Assembly (NCBI GenBank): GCA_003024985.2
Contig: PXIH01S0001015.1
Source: Euperipatoides rowelli
Taxonomy: Eukaryota > Onychophora > Udeonychophora > Euonychophora > Peripatopsidae
Length of the DNA stretch: 14,372 nucleotides
Reading direction: 5' to 3' (one strand)
Positions within the stretch are counted from its first letter, which is position 1. Each line of letters starts with the position of its first letter. The notes under the pieces are model-generated. The model was not told the origin of the DNA and did not search any database. It saw nothing but the letters and a program-made list of their open reading frames with translations. Shown piece by piece: positions 1-8,319 of the stretch. Made by a program: the position numbers and the translations under genes.

Positions 1-10
1 CCCCCCCCCT

Positions 11-145
11 CAGAAGCGTAGCTACCGCCGTATCAGGGGCCCCGAAAAAATTCGTAAAATGTTATCCACAATCTCACTCAAACTCTTAGAAGGGCCCCCC
101 AACAAATTTTGATACACGGCCCGCCTAGGGCAAGCTACACCACTG
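11..145. mobile_element. hAT-like miniature element (MITE), 135 bp, with 8-bp target duplications
   Basis: The element starts with CAGAAGCGTAGCTACC and its other end, read on the opposite strand, is CAGTGGTGTAGCTTGCC. These are imperfect terminal inverted repeats sharing CAG and GTAGCT at matching positions. Pairing resumes further in, because GCCGTATCA near the left end matches GCCGTGTATCA near the right end. The 8 bases before the element (3-10, CCCCCCCT) are repeated exactly after it (146-153). An 8-bp duplication plus a CAGTGGYGTAGC-type terminus is typical of hAT-superfamily non-autonomous elements. No coding capacity is present. The duplication is C-rich, so some of the match could be chance, but the flanking T falls in the same place on both sides. 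Confidence 0.7.
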
Positions 146-153
146 CCCCCCCT

Positions 154-686
154 CCCCATTAATTGTTTTTCTGCTGACGCCTTTGATTACCAGTTTTCCA
201 AAAAGGTGTAAATCAAGAAATGCTTGAACTGTAAATATTATACATACAGTAAATAAACATAAATTATCAAAAATACAAATGAAATATTAGTAATTTCAGA
301 GTTTAGATTTGGAAAATATGGTACGAGACTTTATTTCTAATATCAGGCAGAATATTGTTCTATAGTTTAGGTCCTAGATGATAGGACAGTGATTCCTAGG
401 CAGTTCTGTGCATCTATTTCTGCTCTACCTTCAGATATTTTGCCTTTATTTTTGCACCAAATTTCGGATTTTTAAAAATAAATAATATGGATGATTTTTA
501 TTTTACAATTCCAGTCCGAACTTCTTACAAAATTTGAAATTTATTACTTGGAAATTTTGTGAAAACTTTGATTAATCTGAAATCAAAACACTGATAAATA
601 ATCTTAGTATTAAAAATTTTAATGTAACAATAATTTTTTTTGGTTAAAAAATGTAAAGTGATTTCTATAGAAATTATGATTTTTTT
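154..686. other. AT-rich non-coding DNA
   Basis: No gene, RNA gene or recognised repeat is seen here. A 34-codon stop-free stretch on the plus strand (371-472) contains PRQFCASISALPSDILPLF. It has no recognised relatives, and I do not call it a gene. A 12-bp palindrome, TTTCTATAGAAA, lies near the right end. Confidence 0.5.
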
Positions 687-711
687 GTGTGTGTGTGCGA
701 GAGAGAGAGAG
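686..711. repeat. Compound (GT)n-(GA)n microsatellite
   Basis: A short T run passes into alternating TG, then CGA and alternating GA up to 711. It is a simple sequence repeat. The short plus-strand reading frame beginning here is a by-product of it. Confidence 0.9.
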
Positions 712-1418
712 GAACTTTAACAAATATTTTCCTTGTATATCATCTATGTCAGCAAGGATTTTAATCAAATATATTTTTAATTGTATTAAAAAATTTAATG
801 TATTAAAGCTTTTTGATTTTGTGTTTAATATTTATAAAGATAACGTATTACAAAGACCATGTTTATTTTGTTTTTTTTTTTTTTTTTTTGCCAATTTAGA
901 AGGCTAGAAAATTTTCAAATATTGTACTATTAATTTTTAATGATCTAAAAAAAATCAATACATTTTGATATGACATATTTTAATTCTTTTAATAAAAAAT
1001 GGTGCAATAAAAAAATTTGCCAATATAAACATATAAGATTTTCAAAATACCGTAACTAAAAATTGTGTTTATTATTTTTGGATCTATTTTATATAAACAT
1101 TATAATTTCTATTTGGTAAATTTTTTGTTAATTTTATCTAACAAGGCATAGCCTTATACTAATTGGTAAAATAAATAAATAAAATAAAATTTTAACAGGA
1201 AAATTAAATGCAATGTATTTTATTAAGCCTTTTGATAACAATAAAATGTTTTATTAAAATAAAATCCAAGCCATGGGGATTAGCTAAAAAAAATAGTAAT
1301 TAAAAAAAAAAAGATTTTTAATGATTAGCTTGCAATAATAAACCTTAAACTTAATTGGAAGGCAAAATTTATTAAACAGATGGGGGGTAAAAAAGATCAG
1401 TCCATTACGCATGGCAGG
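712..1418. other. AT-rich non-coding DNA with a T19 homopolymer
   Basis: This stretch is strongly A+T biased, with T19 at 871-889 and an (AAAT)n-like patch near 1170-1195. A short inverted repeat, AAGGC-ATA-GCCTT, sits at 1143-1155. There is no credible coding region or RNA gene. Confidence 0.5.
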
Positions 1419-1459
1419 TTTTTTTTTTTTTTTTCTTAAACGTAAAAAAAAAAAAAAAA
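1419..1459. repeat. T16 - 9 bp - A16 inverted homopolymer pair
   Basis: Sixteen Ts (1419-1434), then CTTAAACGT, then sixteen As (1444-1459) make a perfect 16-bp inverted repeat around a 9-bp spacer. It could fold as a dA:dT hairpin, or be the scar of two insertions joined head to head. The flanks outside the runs are not inverted copies of each other. Confidence 0.8.
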
Positions 1460-1489
1460 TAAACATAAAAAAATGTATATCAAATAATA

Positions 1490-1509
1490 ATGCGCAACAA
1501 TCTGCGCAT
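1490..1509. repeat. Short inverted repeat ATGCGCA / TGCGCAT
   Basis: Two perfect 7-bp arms are separated by ACAATC. The G/C-containing arms stand out in very AT-rich surroundings. No terminator or regulatory role can be assigned. Confidence 0.6.
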
Positions 1510-2573
1510 ATTAACGGAATAAAATACATGGGAGTATTAAAAAAACTAACAAGTCAAAGAAGTGCTTTATAAAAATTTAAAATTGTCCGACTTAACTAGA
1601 TGAAAAGAAAAAATTTAAAATATTATGCTAAATGATTGCCTATATTTGCAACTGCTCTCTAGGTAGGTCGTTTTTTTTATCAATCATGCCGGTATTTTAT
1701 CTTACATATTGGAAGTATGTCTACTTTCAGGCTTCTTCAGTGATATCTCCAGATTTACGTTATTTTCCTCCCTCTGTATACTTGCTAAATGGAATCATCC
1801 GAAGCTATAGTAATAATGTAGTAGGCTATAATTTTTATTGGACATACCGTATCTCGCTTTACAGAATTTTTTAGAGAGGAAAAAAAAAATAGCTAAAAAA
1901 TATACACGGTATATAGTTTACTATATGCAATTAATGCACACAAATGAAATACAGAATAAATGAAAAATGTCCATCACTTCAGGCAGAAAAACTGATGCGA
2001 GTGGATCAAAGTTAAGAGCTTAACAAAACTAAGACTAAGCCCACACAATTTTCTTTAAGCAGATCAATAATTAAAGTCAGTGTAAAAGGACTTCTAGCAT
2101 GCATACCTTTGTAAATTTTCAATTTCTACAATTGCTGGAATATGCTTTGAAATAAGATTTGAATTTATTTACTTTAAGGGTCATCAGAATAATTTATTAG
2201 ATTACAATATTATTATGTATTATTAATTATTTATTTATTTTTAAATTAAAGTATTGACAGTAGCCTATTTACAGTATATTAGTGTGAAATTTAAACGTGT
2301 TTTATAGGAACAATATGATAAATCGGAGTTTGATCATTGATGGGACAAGATTATTCAAAGTACTTTAGCGCCCCCTTTCATATAAAAAATTATGTAAACA
2401 CATTAATCATTTTTTGATTTCATGCAATGTCCGTATACAACTTTACCATTTTTTTGTTAATATATTTTTAATTAGTGGCTTACATATTACTTAATCATTT
2501 GATAAGGCCTTCATTTTAATTCTCAAACATTAAGGAGGTGATATACAGTAGGTTGAAGAGAGAGAGTAGTGGT
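1510..2573. other. AT-rich non-coding DNA
   Basis: No gene is recognised. Short open stretches, for example 1632-1874 on the plus strand, encode hydrophobic Tyr/Phe/Ile-rich peptides as expected from translating AT-rich DNA, and match no family I know. Short palindromes occur, such as ATATAGT-TT-ACTATAT near 1911-1926. A purine-rich GA tract begins near 2551. Confidence 0.5.
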
Positions 2574-2607
2574 GGGGGGGTTAGTAAGGGTGACAGGGAT
2601 AAGAGGG
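2574..2607 (+). other. Potential G-quadruplex motif
   Basis: There are four G runs: G7 at 2574-2580, then GGG at 2588-2590, 2596-2598 and 2605-2607. Loops are 7, 5 and 6 bases. This satisfies the standard G3+N1-7 pattern on the plus strand and continues a purine-rich GA tract to its left. It is the only such motif I noticed in an otherwise AT-rich window. Folding in vivo is not shown. Confidence 0.65.
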
Positions 2608-2927
2608 AAATGTAAAAAAGATAAATTGCATAAACGTCTTTACTGTGGCCTACTATAATTCAAAATTGCAAACTTTATTAGCCCCGACAAAAGCGATTTT
2701 CATATCTTCCTTTTATCCGTTCATAAGTACCGATATTTGTTATAGCCTACTTTCAAATGATAAAATTTCATGTTTTATTTGTTACTTGCCTAAAATATTT
2801 TACACATTTATTGAAATTATTGTAATTACTGTAGGCCTATATCTTGAGTAAAATTGTCACAAATTTATTTGCCAACTTTAAAACTTTTTTTAATTTGGAA
2901 ACAATGAAGTGATGTATTAATAACTAT
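2608..2927. other. AT-rich non-coding DNA
   Basis: No recognised gene lies here. It contains GTAGGCCTAT (2831-2840) and related GGCCTAC/AGCCTAC words (near 2647 and 2744) that recur across the window. The 68-codon open stretch at 2645-2851 matches no known family. Confidence 0.45.
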
Positions 2928-2952
2928 ATTATTATTGTTATTATTACTATTA
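2928..2952 (-). repeat. (ATT)n / (AAT)n tract, possible 3' tail of the LINE
   Basis: An imperfect ATT trinucleotide tract lies about 115 bp beyond the end of recognisable LINE coding sequence, in the direction expected for the element's 3' end. Several LINE families end in simple repeats of this kind, so it may mark the 3' terminus. That is inference, since AT-rich triplets are common here. Confidence 0.35.
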
Positions 2953-3065
2953 AATGTTTGTTAGCTTAATCAGACAAATTATTTAAGACTTACCCAAAAG
3001 GTAATTGCAATAAATATTCATTTTCAATTATCTTGTTATAATATATAAGAATAGTTCACAAATAA

Positions 3066-4335
3066 ATTAGAAAAAAATGGTATAAATTATGTAGCCCACA
3101 AAAATTTGGAATGGGAGAGGATATATTTATTTTAGTAGGAATAAATTACTTGAATAACTTTCCTGAATTTCTGGTGTTAATATAAGAAATTTCAATATTC
3201 TAAGTAGGTGGAAAAAATTCAGGATACTTACTAAAAAAGGATTTAGCAAATTTAGTAGTAATAGCTAATCTTCTCTATTCCATAGTTTTCAAGTCTAGTA
3301 CATTTAATGTTGATTTATAATCCTTAAAAGATTCTTTCAAAATGATTCTAGTCACTCTTTGAACCCTTTCAATAGATCTACATTGACCCCGTGTTATAGC
3401 ACCCTGCCCTATGCTGCAATCGTATTCTAGGGTCTTATGAAAGATTTATATGCATACAAAATAACTTTAGAAGTAGCATTGTCTTTTAGCTTATAAATAA
3501 TAAATATTTTTTCTTACTTTACACAACATATCATTATGGTTGCTCCACTTTAAGTCATCTTGAATAAGTACCGGTAGTCCCAAAATCCTATTGCAGTTAT
3601 TTACCTCAATTCTAGAATCATTAACTCTGACATTTGGCTCTAATAATTTTATGAGAAAAATTATGCACCATAATTCTCGACTTGAACAGGATTAAGAACC
3701 ATTCCCTTATCCCTAGAATCCCTCACAATAATATCTAAGTTATGTTGAATTAAATTTTGAAAGTTAAATTCAGATTCAGAGCAAACAACATTTAAATCCA
3801 CAAATTTATACAGTGGAATTTACTGTGCAATCTTACTAAATAATTGCACTTAAGACTGATCCTTGTGGAATGNCATTTGAACAGGTATATATTTCATCAG
3901 ATGTATTCAAGATTTGTTTCCTATTTGATAAAAAGCAAAATATCCAAGATATCAAACCAGAAGAGTGGGTCATTTGTAATAATTCATTAATAAATAGCTT
4001 TCATTATGATTAACGTAAAAAAGACCTTGATATAGTCTGTTATAATTGAAGCTACTCTATTATTTTGGTTTTCCAAAGTTAAGAATGTTATCAACGTCAT
4101 TACCAAATATTGTATTGTGGATTTTTTTTTGGCATTTCTCCAAATTGTTTAACATCAATGAGATCTCTAACATCTTAGAGTAAATATGTTTTTTACTAAG
4201 TTTAGAAATATTTGAAGCAATCGATAAAGGTCTTGCATCACATGGACCTTTAATCTTTTTTGACTTCGCAATAGGAATTAAGATTTCTTATTTCTATAAA
4301 TTGGGACAAATGCCTTATTTAATCAAGCCGTTAAT
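3066..4335 (-). pseudogene. LINE reverse transcriptase (RT core to C-terminal tail), broken
   Basis: Motifs in order on the minus strand are: ILIPIAKSKK then KGPCDARPLSI (about 4222-4254, RT motif 1); VASIITDYIKVFF followed in the shifted frame by VNHN (4014-4037, motif A with its Asp kept); SWIFCFLSNRKQ; IPQGSVLSA (3845-3871, motif B); KFVDLNVV (3784-3807, the place of the F/YxDD box, second Asp lost); GMVLNP (3688-3706); DDLKWSNH (about 3535-3558); then LEYDCSIGQGAITRGQ and IERVQR. From about 3590 to 3066 one frame continues with six in-frame stops, ending in a tail with RNSGKLF and SSPIPNFCGL. At least two frameshifts interrupt the core. An ambiguous base lies at 3873, just before the PQGS block. 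The family copies its RNA at a nicked target; this copy cannot. Confidence 0.85.
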
Positions 4336-4664
4336 CTATAACCCTAATTGAAATACGATCGTGTTTCGAAGCCAGTAATAGTGCCATCTAGGCTCGGCGA
4401 GGGAACTATTTTTAGAAACTTTAAGTGGTGTTTTCTCTTACATAAAAAAAAATGTTTGCTGCCGGTTAACAGGCTTAAACAAAAAAAAAGTTTGATGCCG
4501 GTGTAACGAGCTTAAATAAAAAAAATATTTGATGCCCGTGTAACGAGCTTAAACAAAAAAAATGTTTGATGCCCGTGTAACGAGCTTAAATAAAAAAAAT
4601 GTTTGATGCCCGTCTAACGAGCTTAAACAAAAAAAATGTTTGATACCCGTGTAACGAGCTTAAA
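4336..4664. mobile_element. 329-bp non-autonomous insertion inside the LINE, with tandem-repeat core
   Basis: LINE coding stops at 4665 with ...KITN and resumes at 4335 with GLIK. The flanking sequences CGTTAAT (4329-4335) and CGTTAGT (4665-4671) look like a 7-bp target duplication with one difference. The insert has a unique part of about 105 bp (4336-4440), containing the palindromes ACGATCGT and TTCGAA and the phrase GTGCCATCTAGGC, followed by six 37-bp tandem repeats. It has no clear terminal inverted repeats and no coding capacity. The unique-plus-tandem-core layout resembles some non-autonomous Helitron-like or SINE-like elements, but I cannot assign a class. Confidence 0.65.
4441..4661. 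repeat. Minisatellite: six tandem copies of a 37-bp unit
   Basis: Copies occupy 4441-4476 (36 bp, divergent), 4477-4513, 4514-4550, 4551-4587, 4588-4624 and 4625-4661. Each begins AAAC or AAAT plus an A run, then GTTTGATGCCCGTGT, and ends AACGAGCTT. The last four are nearly identical. The fourth base alternates C, T, C, T, C from copy 2 to copy 6. Copy 1 is the most diverged and lies next to the unique part of the insertion. Confidence 0.95.
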
Positions 4665-5190
4665 CGTTAGTAATTTTAGTAATTGGTTTGCAAAGTTCAA
4701 CTGTAAAGTTTTTTAAAATAAAAGAAGGAATTTTATCCGGCGTTAAATTACTCTTATTAGGCAATCTAAGTAATTCTCTATAGATCCATGAAATTACCAT
4801 TTGTTTTATAGAAAGGCCAGGTAAATAAGCCAGCAACCTTTTAGTGTCTAACGGAGAGAACATATTAGCAATATTTTTAAAAGATTCACCAATATCTCTA
4901 ATGGTGTCGTCTCGACTACAGCCATTGAAACAATTCGGACTCCTTGTATCTGACCTGTACACTTTTTTAAGCCTGATTAATAATCAACGGAACCAAATGC
5001 TATAGGGCCTATTACTTGTAATTTTCTCATATTCTTCTAATTTAGCATTATGCACAAGTTTATAATTATCAAGTACAGTTTATTCCCCTGCCCATAAATT
5101 ATAATTAAAGTTAGCATTTTATATAGCCTTCATAGTTAATTCAATCTATTATTTTACTGATAAGTTTATCCATTAATCCTTCTATACCGA
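4663..5190 (-). pseudogene. LINE linker region upstream of RT, broken
   Basis: The clearest part is 4663-4962, open for about 100 codons on the minus strand. It contains ANMFSPLDTKRLLAYLPG and later ELLRLPNKSNLTPDKIPSFI, then LKNFTVELCKPITKITN. This matches the segment before RT motif 1 in LINEs, where a 'NKS..PD.IP..ILK' block is standard. The same frame runs upstream through WFR, a stop, LLIRLKKVYR, and further to NLWAGE (5083-5100) with another stop. An apparent shift leads to MDKLISKIID near 5190. I chose no start codon, because this is an internal fragment of a larger ORF2. The frame is broken at 4663 by the tandem-repeat insertion and resumes at 4335 with GLIK. Confidence 0.8.
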
Positions 5191-5199
5191 TGCTTCTAA

Positions 5200-5650
5200 T
5201 GGCTTGTAGGGAAATGTTTTGTTTCAAAAGGAATATTTAAGGAGCCTTGAAAAGCTAGGGCCATGGGCTAGAGTCTAGACTACAGTTCTAATAGTAAATG
5301 CCATATTATAACCTAGAATGTGCAATGTGCAGTTCTTTTATTGAGTAATTCAATATATTATACAATATTAGTGTATCCTGTGTGTGTTTTAAATGTATTT
5401 ATTCAGTATAATTTAAATGAATGAATCGGTATGGTTATAAAAAAGGTAGTTTCTTAGATCCTTGAATTCAAATTATAAATTTATGACATCAGTGATATCA
5501 CATGCCAATTTAACAATTAAAGTTAAAGGTACAGCCTAAACTTAATAAATTGGCATCTTTTCCTAGAAAAATTAATAAAACTTAGAGGACCAACAAATTG
5601 ATCTTTCTATATCATTTTAGATTAAATAAGAAAACATTTTGTCCATTTCC
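5200..5650. other. AT-rich gap between the LINE and the gypsy element
   Basis: No coding similarity is recognised on either strand. This is where a gypsy 5' LTR and primer-binding site should lie, but nothing resembling the 3' LTR start (TGATGTTAGATATCC) or its middle is visible. I also see no copia reverse transcriptase here. Confidence 0.4.
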
Positions 5651-5651
5651 T

Positions 5652-6252
5652 TATGTAGCAAAGGTACCAGTATTTATATCGCTGATAGGTCCACGAACAT
5701 ACACGTTGTTGAGAAATTTGCTGCAACCAGCAATTCCCAAAGATTCTACATATATGATGTAACACATTGGAAGCACACAATAAGCCAAAAAAAATAGTTG
5801 TGGCTGAGAGGTTTAAATTTAACAGGAGAAATCAGTTAAGCGGAGAATCTACAGTGGCGTACATTGTGGAACTTAAGCAGTTGGCAGCCACAAGCTCGTT
5901 TGGAAAATTTTTTGAGGAGGCCTTACGTGATTGACTGATATGCGGGTTGCTGGATGAAACATCGCAAAAGTGCCTACTGGCAAAGCCAGATTTAACGTTT
6001 AGTCAAGCTGCTGAATTAGCAATGATGTTTGAGACTGCCAGCAAAAATACATGTGACATGAAAGAGACCCAGGTAAACATATAAATGGTGACGAATGCAA
6101 CAAATAGGAAAAAGTGAGTGGAGGAGAAATATGTTAAAAAATATTCTGATGTGACGGGTGATCATTTTGATAATCAAGTGCAAGACACAAGGATACTGTA
6201 TGCAATAAGTGTAACAAACGCGGTCATATAGCAAGAGCATGCAAGAGTAACC
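5652..6252 (+). pseudogene. gypsy gag (capsid plus CCHC nucleocapsid), broken
   Basis: The capsid part begins with AKVPVFISLIGPRTYTLLRN and a stop at 5760-5762. After a frame change it continues from 5797 through VVAERFKFNRRNQ, GESTVAYIVELKQLA, SFGKFFEEALRD, a TGA at 5932-5934, then CGLLDETSQKCLLAKPDLT and AAELAMMFETAS, to a stop at 6082-6084. This is the capsid pattern of Mag-like gypsy gags. The nucleocapsid follows with one good zinc knuckle, CNKCNKRGHIARAC (6201-6242, CX2CX4HX4C), preceded by a degenerate first knuckle around CDG near 6153. The product would assemble particles and bind RNA. The N-terminal part normally found upstream is missing or unrecognisable, so no start codon is proposed. 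Confidence 0.85.
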
Positions 6253-6344
6253 AATTAAATAATTAAAAAATACTCCGCGAACATGATGAACCAGAGGAAG
6301 CCGAATCCAGTGAGGATGAGTATTACATATTTTCAATAAAAAAT

Positions 6345-6625
6345 AGTGAAAATAAAATGGAGAATTACATCATATCAATAACAATTAACAACTTGGAAAT
6401 AGAAATGATCTTGGATACGGCGGCTGATCTTTCCACTATTATTGGTGTAAGCAAATCATTCCATTGGTGAAGATAAAAGATAAGAGAAATTTACATGATT
6501 ATACTGGTTCTATTGTGCACGTTATAGGAACTCTAGATGTAAATGTTTCATATAAAAATAAAAAGGAATTGGTGAGGTTGCATGTTGTTTCTGGAAACAA
6601 ACCTTATTTGGTTAAGACCTAATTA
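6345..6625 (+). pseudogene. gypsy retropepsin-like protease, broken
   Basis: The frame at 6360 reads ENYIISITINNLEIEMILDT and then AADLSTIIG. This is the start of a retroviral-type aspartic protease, with the catalytic triad at 6414-6422. The family triad is DTG or DSG, and here it reads D-T-A. After a frame change a second protease block appears: LHDYTGSIVHVIGTLDVNVS, then LVRLHVVSGNKPYLV, ending at a stop near 6621. The block matches the flap-to-end part of gypsy proteases. Between 6625 and about 6890 only a poorly preserved connection to RT is visible. The Gly-to-Ala change together with the frameshift makes activity very unlikely. Confidence 0.75.
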
Positions 6626-6894
6626 AAAAATTTGGGATAAATATACATAAAAATGTAACGGAGTTGAAATAGAAACCAGAAAATAGTGCATGCATAAATG
6701 AGACAAAAAATCTTGTAAATAAAAAATATAAAAAAACTATATGAATGAGAAAAGAAGCCCATAAAATTTGATAAGGCAGCAGTAAAATAACCATAGAGAG
6801 GAGACCTAATATTTTTTAAATCTAGAACATTTGCATTAAAATAGGTTGAAAATGAAGTCATCTGAATGAAAAAAGCAAGAGTGTGGGAGGAGAT

Positions 6895-7633
6895 TAAATA
6901 TAATGATTGGGCTTCACCTCTGGTCATTGTACCAAAAGAAGATGGTTCTGTATGGCTATGTGGTCATTTTAAAGTAACTATAAATAAAATGCATACATGG
7001 ATCAATACCCATTACCAACACAGAAATAACTTTTTGCAATGTTGAGTGGTGGAAAAGTTTTTACAAAAATTGACATAGCCAATGCATATCAACAGATAGA
7101 ATTAGAATCAAGTGCCCAAGAAATTTTAACCATAAACACTCATCTAGGTTTATTTAGGCCTAAACGGTTATTATATGGCATATCTAGTGCGTCTGCAATA
7201 TTTCAAAATGTAATGGATAAGATATTAGCAGGATTAAGAAATGTCATGGTAGGCTATATCAAGACTATATACTGTATATAGTGATTTTGGGCAAGGACAA
7301 ATGTGAAGATGATGGATGTCTAGTGGCAGTAATGGCTAGATTATTGGAATGTGGGGTAAGTTACAATTGAATAAAAATAAGTGAAAAATAGCTAAAAAAG
7401 CATCAAATTTATGGGACATATCATTAATGAGAAGGAAATACACCCTACTGATAAAAAATAAGGGCAATAAACAATGCTAAAACGCCAAAAAATATGAAGG
7501 AACTCCAAATGTTTTTGGGACTATTTAATTATATTAAATTTATCAAAAATTCATCATTAAAACCCCTTCATGAACTATTAAAAAAGGATCACCAATGGGA
7601 ATGGACTGATGAATGTGAGGAAACTTTTGAAAA
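6895..7633 (+). pseudogene. gypsy reverse transcriptase, catalytic box lost
   Basis: Fingers motifs begin at 6904 with DWASPLVIVPKEDGS and LCGHFK, where families normally have CGDFK. After a frame change the palm runs 7039-7281: LSGGKVFTKIDIANAYQQIE, with motif A Asp at 7072-7074, then FRPKRLLYGISSASAIFQN and MDKILAGLRNVMV. The catalytic Y-[IV]-D-D box should follow. Instead the sequence reads GYIKTIY (about 7249-7272), with GGC inserted before the Tyr codon and both Asp codons lost, and then a stop. Beyond it, in shifted frames, are VILGKDKCEDDG, RLLECGV, NAKTPKNMKEL and HELLKKDHQWEWTDE, the thumb and connection region. The enzyme cannot be catalytic. Confidence 0.88.
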
Positions 7634-8290
7634 ATGCAAGAATCTGTTAACATCTCTCATAGTGTTTTAATCCATTATGACGAAACCAAACCATTACGTT
7701 TGGAGTGTGATGCTTCACCAGTGGGTGTTGGTGCTATAATATCACATATATTGGAAGATGGTATGAATAAACTTATAGCATACGCTTCTAGAGCATTGTC
7801 AAAGGCGGAAATAAATTATGCACAGTTAGAAAGAGAAGCCTTGGCAATAATTTTCGGTTTAAAAAAATATGAACAATACCTGTATGGTAGAAAATTTGTC
7901 ATTGTAACATAACAAACCACACATCAATATTTAATCCTACTAGTACTACTTCGGTGTTAGCTGCGGCAAGGTTACAAAGATGGTTGTTGCTTGCTGCTCA
8001 GGATATGAAATCCAATATAGACAGGGGCAGAAACATGTGAATGTTGGTACATTGTCAAGGATGCCATTGGAGGAAAAGGAACCGGATGAAAAAAAATATA
8101 TAAGATATCTTACATAAAAGACATGTACCAGTTTCTGCTGGCGACATTAGAAAAGAAACAGACAAAATATTGTGTGCTGCTATAAATTATGTCAGATATG
8201 GATGGAAGAGTGAAGATAATCCAGAAATTCAACCATTTTTTGTTAGAAGAGAAAAATTGTCGATCAATGAATGGTACCTTATGTAGGGAT
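7634..8290 (+). pseudogene. gypsy RNase H and connection to integrase, broken
   Basis: The 92-codon open block at 7634-7912 contains LRLECDASPVGVGAIISHIL, where the Asp of CDAS is the first catalytic residue. YASRALSKAEINYAQLEREA follows, with the catalytic Glu, then LKKYEQYLYGRKFVIVT. The next catalytic Asp of the usual TDNKPL is lost to a small deletion that creates a TAA. Another frame then gives NPTSTTSVLAAARLQRWLLL, the end of the domain, and later a VNVGTLSRMPLEE block that matches the usual HVNADALSR motif. From about 8139 a connection segment reads DIRKETDKILCAAINYVRYG before stops near 8280. RNase H would remove the RNA template strand. Confidence 0.85.
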
Positions 8291-8319
8291 TTATGTAGGA
8301 ATTATGTATTAAAATAATT

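Larger units (their letters stand above)
2928..5190 (-). mobile_element. Decayed CR1/Jockey-type LINE, 5'-truncated, minus strand
   Basis: Reading the minus strand gives, in the correct order, the linker that precedes the reverse transcriptase, the RT motifs, and the C-terminal tail of a non-LTR retrotransposon. The 5' boundary is unclear: similarity fades between about 5100 and 5200, and no endonuclease is seen. Coding similarity ends near 3066, followed by a possible 3' UTR and an AAT-rich tail. The body is interrupted at 4336-4664 by a separate insertion. Numerous stops and several frameshifts show a dead copy. The exact clade needs a phylogeny. The short PQGS block and the IERVQR/YRR-type tail fit CR1/Jockey-like families shared by arthropods, cnidarians and molluscs. 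Confidence 0.85.

Noticed and set aside
689-907. Open reading frame of 72 codons, plus strand
   Set aside because: It starts in a microsatellite and ends in a poly-Phe run encoded by T19. There is no domain or codon bias.
1284-1529. Minus-strand open frame rich in Phe and Lys
   Set aside because: It is created by the T16/A16 homopolymers and matches no family.
1632-2851. Two open stretches (1632-1874 and 2645-2851) coding hydrophobic peptides
   Set aside because: Their composition is what random AT-rich DNA gives, and no motif or homologue is recognised.
3873-3873. Ambiguous base N in the LINE, and another at 12318
   Set aside because: These are sequence uncertainties, not biological signals. 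The first lies just before the PQGS block and does not alter the call.
4336-4440. tRNA-derived SINE head with Pol III A and B boxes (GGCTTCGAAAC on the minus strand resembles a B box)
   Set aside because: The B-box match is imperfect and no A box lies at the right distance, so the class is left open.
5849-5862. ACAGTGGCGTACAT, which resembles the hAT terminal word CAGTGGCGTA
   Set aside because: It is gag coding sequence in frame (STVAYI), with no partner inverted repeat or duplication.
6016-6927. Long minus-strand open frames opposite gypsy gag and protease
   Set aside because: They are antisense shadows. The plus strand carries family motifs over the same bases.
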